A DNA stretch of 34,608 nucleotides from an uncultured Prevotella sp. (lineage in GTDB: Bacteria; Bacteroidota; Bacteroidia; Bacteroidales; Bacteroidaceae): NCBI GenBank assembly GCA_944320255.1, contig CALUGU010000024.1, positions 1 to 34,608 of the forward strand, given 5' to 3'. The notes beneath the pieces were generated by a model. The model was not told the origin of the DNA. It saw only the letters and a program-made list of their open reading frames with translations, and did not search any database. Below, piece by piece: positions 31,406 to 34,608 of this stretch (position 1 is its first letter; every line of letters begins with the position of its first letter). Both the position numbers and the translations under genes were made by a program.

Positions 31406-31517
31406 TTGATTATCAATAAATTACAAAACGCAGTGTAAAAGACGGCTTTTTGCAATGCGAAAAGCCGTCTTTTACACGACAAAAAGCCGTTACTTGGAAC
31501 GCAAGTAACGGCTTTTT
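31406..31517. repeat. 21-nt dyad plus double hairpin repeat, copy F, terminator for phnW
   Basis: The 21-nt unit is at 31406-31426 (TTGATTATCAA then TAAATTACAA). Then 31433-31450 and 31460-31477 form a perfect 18-bp stem, and 31481-31495 with 31503-31517 a perfect 15-bp stem (AAAAAGCCGTTACTT) with a 7-nt loop. On the minus strand these follow the phnW stop at 31581. Apart from the repeats listed, the gap 31161-31580 holds no gene. Confidence 0.78.
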
Positions 31518-31580
31518 GCATTGCAGGTGGTTTCCGCCTGCCTGTCAAATCAATTCAAGAGGCTGTTTGCGCCGCCGCAA

Positions 31581-32663
31581 TCACAGCTCGCGGATGGCGT
31601 CAACGAGGCGGCGGAAGTCGTCGGGATGCACGTCGCCGATGTTGCCGATGCGGAACGTGTCGGCCTGTGAAATCTTGCCTGGGTAGATAACGAAGCCCTT
31701 GGCTTTCAACGCCTGGTAGAACGACTGGAAGCTGAACGAGGCGTCGGGATAGTAGAACGACGTGATTACGGGCGACTGCCACTCGTCTGGCAGCAGCGTC
31801 TTGTAGCCCAAGGAGCGCATCCCCTCTACGAGCACACGGTGGTTCTCGCTGTAGCGGGCGTGGCGCGCGGCGACGCCTCCCTCGGCTTTCAGTTCGGTTA
31901 GAGCCTGCATGAAAGCGCGCACCACGTGCGTAGGCGACGTGAAACGCCACTTGCCATGGCCTTTCTCCATCGTCTCCCATTGGTCGTAAATGTCGAGCGA
32001 CAGGGAGCGCGCGACGCCCTTGCACTGCTCAAGGAGCGAGCGGCGGGCTATGATGAAGCCGAAGCCGGGCACGCCCTGGACGCACTTGTTGGCCGAGCTG
32101 ATGAGGAAGTCTATGCCGAGGGCGGCCATGTCGATGGGCACTCCGCCGAAACTGCTCATCGCGTCAACTATCAGCGTCTTGCCGTGGCGTTTCACTACGG
32201 CGGCTATCTCGGCCAGGGGGTTGAGCACGCCGGTGGTGGTCTCGCAGTGGACTACCGACACGTGGGTCACTTCCTCGTGCTCCGTCAGGTATTCGTCGAT
32301 GGCCTCCGGGTCTACCGCCTCGGTCTCCTCGAACTTCATCACGTGGCAGTTCAACTTGTAATAATCCGCTATCACACCCATTCGTTTGCCGTAAGCTCCG
32401 TTGGCGGCCACGAGCAGATGGTCCGCAGGACGCACCACGCTGCCGAGCGTGGCCTCAACGCAGAACGTGCCGCTGCCCTGCATCAGCACCGCCGTAAATT
32501 CTTCGGGACGGCTCGCAGCGATGTCTACCAGTTCCTTACGGATGACCTCCACTATGCCTTCATTGTAGTCTTTGTCCCATGTACACCAGTCGCTCATCAT
32601 CGCGGCTTTAACACTCTCTGTCGTGGTCAACGGACCGGGGGTAAGCAATAAATATGGTCTCAT
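31581..32663 (-). CDS. phnW: 2-aminoethylphosphonate--pyruvate transaminase
   Basis: The 360-residue enzyme starts [19 protein letters not shown], the diagnostic N terminus of PhnW, with [13 protein letters not shown] next. The PLP lysine is Lys193 in [16 protein letters not shown], and the Asp pairing with the PLP ring is in [11 protein letters not shown]. It transfers the amino group of 2-aminoethylphosphonate to pyruvate, giving phosphonoacetaldehyde and alanine. phnX lies directly upstream on the same strand, and both steps together release phosphate from the phosphonate. Element E6 separates the two genes (122 nt). The upstream in-frame extension to 32729 is only repeat sequence and was not used. 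Confidence 0.93.
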   Translation of the reverse strand: MRPYLLLTPGPLTTTESVKAAMMSDWCTWDKDYNEGIVEVIRKELVDIAASRPEEFTAVLMQGSGTFCVEATLGSVVRPADHLLVAANGAYGKRMGVIADYYKLNCHVMKFEETEAVDPEAIDEYLTEHEEVTHVSVVHCETTTGVLNPLAEIAAVVKRHGKTLIVDAMSSFGGVPIDMAALGIDFLISSANKCVQGVPGFGFIIARRSLLEQCKGVARSLSLDIYDQWETMEKGHGKWRFTSPTHVVRAFMQALTELKAEGGVAARHARYSENHRVLVEGMRSLGYKTLLPDEWQSPVITSFYYPDASFSFQSFYQALKAKGFVIYPGKISQADTFRIGNIGDVHPDDFRRLVDAIREL

Positions 32664-32679
32664 AAGTTTAAGAATTATA

Positions 32680-32772
32680 AGCCCCCACCCAACCTCCCCA
32701 CGGGGAGGAGACTGACAGCCCAACACCATTCAGGTATTTTTCTCCTCCCCTTGGGGAGGTTGGGTGGGGGCT
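32680..32772. repeat. G/C-rich long inverted repeat element E6 between phnX and phnW
   Basis: The 31-nt arms 32680-32710 and 32742-32772 are complementary with one mismatch (AGCCCCCACCCAACCTCCCC start). The 31-nt core has no obvious internal hairpin. The element lies in the phnX-phnW intergenic stretch, so it could attenuate phnW expression if transcribed. Confidence 0.9.
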
Positions 32773-32785
32773 GTTTCTTTTTTAT

Positions 32786-33565
32786 TTATTTGTTCAACAC
32801 TTCTATCACCATCGGCAGCTCCTCGATGCTGTCAATCACATAGTCGGCGCCGGTGGCGTACATCTTGTAACGCACCGCCTGCATCCTCGCCTTAAGCTCG
32901 CCGGCCGGCATGGCCGCCACCTCGGCCTCTGTCAGCGCAAGCTCGTTACTGCCCAAAATCACGCCCACGCTCCACACGCCGGCGTTCACTCCTTCCTTGA
33001 TGTCAGATATTGTGTCGCCCACTTTCACGACGCTTTTCGGTGAAGCGATGTCAAGCCGGCACATATTCTGGTAAATCATATAAGGCTTCGGGCGGCCTCC
33101 CGGCAGGTTGTCTGACGTCTCGCAGTTGTCTATTACGTAGTCAAACTTGGCAGCGGCGGGTATCACCACGTCCATCATCTCGCGCGTGTAGCCGGTCGTC
33201 GAGCCAACCTTTACGCCCTGGGAGCGCAGCCCCGATATTACGTCCACCACTCCCGGAATGGGCCGTGAATAGTCTTCTAGCGTGCTGAAAAGCTCCTCCT
33301 GGAACTTCTTGTAGCACTCCTGCACGTCCTCCTCGCCCCATTCGCGGCCGTATTTGGCGTGGAAGTCGGCCCCGACATGGCTGATGCCGAACAGCGCGCG
33401 CACCTCCTCAATCTTCGTAAGTCCCATGTGCGCCCTCGTCTCCGACGCCGTTACAGGCGCGCCGACGGCCTTGAAACTCTCAACGAAAGCCGCCACCGGG
33501 GCGAAGCATCCATAGTCAACGGCCGTTCCGGCCCAGTCCATTATCACACATTCAATCTTTTTCAT
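32786..33565 (-). CDS. phnX: Phosphonoacetaldehyde hydrolase (phosphonatase)
   Basis: The 259-residue HAD-superfamily enzyme has the nucleophile Asp10 in IMDWAGTAVDYG. The Schiff-base lysine characteristic of phosphonatase is Lys51 in MGLTKIEEVRALF, in the cap domain. GSTTGYTREMMDVV carries the HAD motif II, followed by GGRPKPYMIYQNM and VVKVGDTISDIKEG (motif III/IV Asp). It cleaves phosphonoacetaldehyde to acetaldehyde and phosphate, with phnW completing 2-aminoethylphosphonate breakdown. It lies between phnW and the DUF5690 gene (60 nt), all on the minus strand. Confidence 0.94.
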   Translation of the reverse strand: MKKIECVIMDWAGTAVDYGCFAPVAAFVESFKAVGAPVTASETRAHMGLTKIEEVRALFGISHVGADFHAKYGREWGEEDVQECYKKFQEELFSTLEDYSRPIPGVVDVISGLRSQGVKVGSTTGYTREMMDVVIPAAAKFDYVIDNCETSDNLPGGRPKPYMIYQNMCRLDIASPKSVVKVGDTISDIKEGVNAGVWSVGVILGSNELALTEAEVAAMPAGELKARMQAVRYKMYATGADYVIDSIEELPMVIEVLNK

Positions 33566-33625
33566 ATCGCTTGTTTATGGTTATACGGTTTGCATTTTCT
33601 GCTATATTGTCATACGGTTTTGCGG

Positions 33626-34608
33626 TCATGCGGTGGTGAGGCTTTGCTGCTGGTTGGCCGAAAGACCGCAACCGCCAGGCTCGCCGGGCTTCTCCGCGCC
33701 GCCTTTTATTATCTTAAAACCCTTCGCACGGTACACTTTGTTTATGATGTAGATTATCGAACCGGCGAACGCCAGGCAGCAGGTGACGCCTACGTAGACG
33801 CTCATCGTGTTGTAGAAAGAGGTCCAATCGATGTGCGGAGCTATGAATTCCTTGTACAAGAGCAGAGCGAGCGTGCCGAGATAGCCTATGAAATCTATCG
33901 TGATAATGAAGAAACCGACGTTGCCCTTCACCCTGAAGCAGGCGATGAAACGCTCGAAGAAGATGGTCTGGAAGCTCAAGTAAGCAATGTCTATGCTGAA
34001 AGTCTGGAGGAAAAGCCACGCCGTCGTGGGTATGCCGAGCGCCTCCCCTTCAGCTCCGAGGAAAGCTATCGTGCCCATGCCGATGGCCGCGAAGATGAGA
34101 ATGAGGCACAAGGCGCGCAGGTGGTTGCCAACGGCGGAGAGCAGGGCGAAAGCTCCGAGCAGCACAACGGTGGCTATCGAGTCAAGGTAAGCGAACGCCC
34201 AGGAGGACACCTGGCTGACGTCGATGATGCAGACGATGAAGTCTTCCTTGATGTCGCGCTGCACGGTGAGCAGCAGGTTGGCGCCGAAGAGCATCAGGAG
34301 CAGGGGCATGAACTTGACGAAAAGCTGCCAACGCTGGCGTCCGTCGAGCGTGACGCGCTTTGTGCGGGCGGCTATGTCGGCCTGTGTCGGCGCGGGAAAC
34401 TTGGTCATCATCCATCCCATGAGGCACAGCAGGGGGAAGGCGAACGTCCCGACGAGGGCCGGCATCCAGAACTCGCTTACCCCAAGGTCGTGCATTGCGT
34501 AAAGACCGAGAGACTTAGCCACGCCCGAACTCAGGGCCATGCTTACGCCCATGATGCTGGCAAGGATGTCGGTGGCGCGGCGTCCTTCGAGGAAACTGAA
34601 TATCACTC
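33626..34608 (-). CDS. DUF5690 family MFS-like membrane protein, 5' part missing
   Basis: The last 327 codons are visible; the gene continues beyond 34608. A GTG at 34606 is inside the reading frame and is probably not the start. The fragment has about eight to nine membrane segments (for example SIMGVSMALSSGVAKSLGLYA, FMPLLLMLFGANLLLTV, TVVLLGAFALLSAV, GNVGFFIITIDFIGYLGTLAL, VGVTCCLAFAGSIIYIINKV) and a polar C-terminal tail. I recognise it as a DUF5690-type member of the major facilitator group. Being first of a phnX-phnW transcription unit, it is a candidate phosphonate or 2-aminoethylphosphonate transporter. That function is inferred only from context. Confidence 0.75.
   Translation of the reverse strand, partial: VIFSFLEGRRATDILASIMGVSMALSSGVAKSLGLYAMHDLGVSEFWMPALVGTFAFPLLCLMGWMMTKFPAPTQADIAARTKRVTLDGRQRWQLFVKFMPLLLMLFGANLLLTVQRDIKEDFIVCIIDVSQVSSWAFAYLDSIATVVLLGAFALLSAVGNHLRALCLILIFAAIGMGTIAFLGAEGEALGIPTTAWLFLQTFSIDIAYLSFQTIFFERFIACFRVKGNVGFFIITIDFIGYLGTLALLLYKEFIAPHIDWTSFYNTMSVYVGVTCCLAFAGSIIYIINKVYRAKGFKIIKGGAEKPGEPGGCGLSANQQQSLTTA

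Noticed and set aside
32664-32729. N-terminal extension of phnW to an upstream ATG
   Set aside because: The added residues are encoded by repeat element E6 and precede the diagnostic PhnW start [11 protein letters not shown].

Overview
The window looks like a chromosomal segment of a Bacteroidales bacterium, most likely Prevotellaceae. The evidence is Bacteroidetes-type promoters (TTTG, about 19-20 nt, TAnnTTTG) in front of many genes, Bacteroidetes-restricted families (DUF5689 and OB-fold lipoproteins, Wzi-like barrel proteins, DUF4369, DUF5690), many lipoproteins, and compact GC-moderate coding with AT-rich intergenic DNA. The genus is inference. I see no phage, transposase, rRNA, tRNA or CRISPR array.

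Layout. 1-75: 5' end of tmRNA (ssrA, minus strand). 467-2492: a lipocalin-like lipoprotein and a Wzi-like outer-membrane barrel protein (minus). 2662-5094: a secreted basic RGG-rich protein, a histidine phosphatase and an HdeD-like membrane protein. 5218-7545: uridine kinase, then a UDG-superfamily glycosylase overlapping a secreted EEP-family nuclease/phosphatase (minus). 8062-12876: a TonB-dependent receptor-like protein, a DUF5689 lipoprotein and a tandem OB-fold lipoprotein in one operon, divergent from the EEP gene. 13359-15268: a second Wzi-like plus lipocalin-like lipoprotein pair, paralogous to the first. 15370-19651: FtsB/DivIC-like protein, small membrane protein, DUF4369 lipoprotein, dihydroorotase and metallophosphoesterase. 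19872-22984: acyltransferase (PlsC), DPM1-like glycosyltransferase, metallo-beta-lactamase-fold lipoprotein (minus). 23175-26723: mfd. 26904-29637: a lipoprotein, glutathione peroxidase and thioredoxin reductase. 29721-31160: sodium:solute symporter. 31581-34608: phnW, phnX and a DUF5690 MFS-like protein (5' part outside the window), a 2-aminoethylphosphonate degradation set.

The most unusual feature is the repeat content. One family is a G/C-rich long inverted repeat of about 85-170 nt with a variable core. It lies between genes at 19673, 26726, 28500, 29651 and 32680, with a half copy at 31229. It also sits twice inside mfd in frame, adding about 27 and 28 residues, and it supplies the last 12 codons and the stop codon of the symporter. 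A second family pairs a 21-nt dyad motif with AAAAGCCGTCTTTT-type hairpins at six intergenic sites. Heptamer arrays, a 44-bp tandem repeat, a four-copy 22-bp repeat and two other composite inverted repeats add to this.

The best candidate for an undescribed functional system is the TonB receptor, DUF5689 and OB-fold operon with the divergent secreted EEP enzyme. It has the shape of an outer-membrane acquisition system without a SusD homologue, possibly for nucleic acid or another phosphoester substrate. That function is a hypothesis. No searches were run; family names are from recognition of the sequence.
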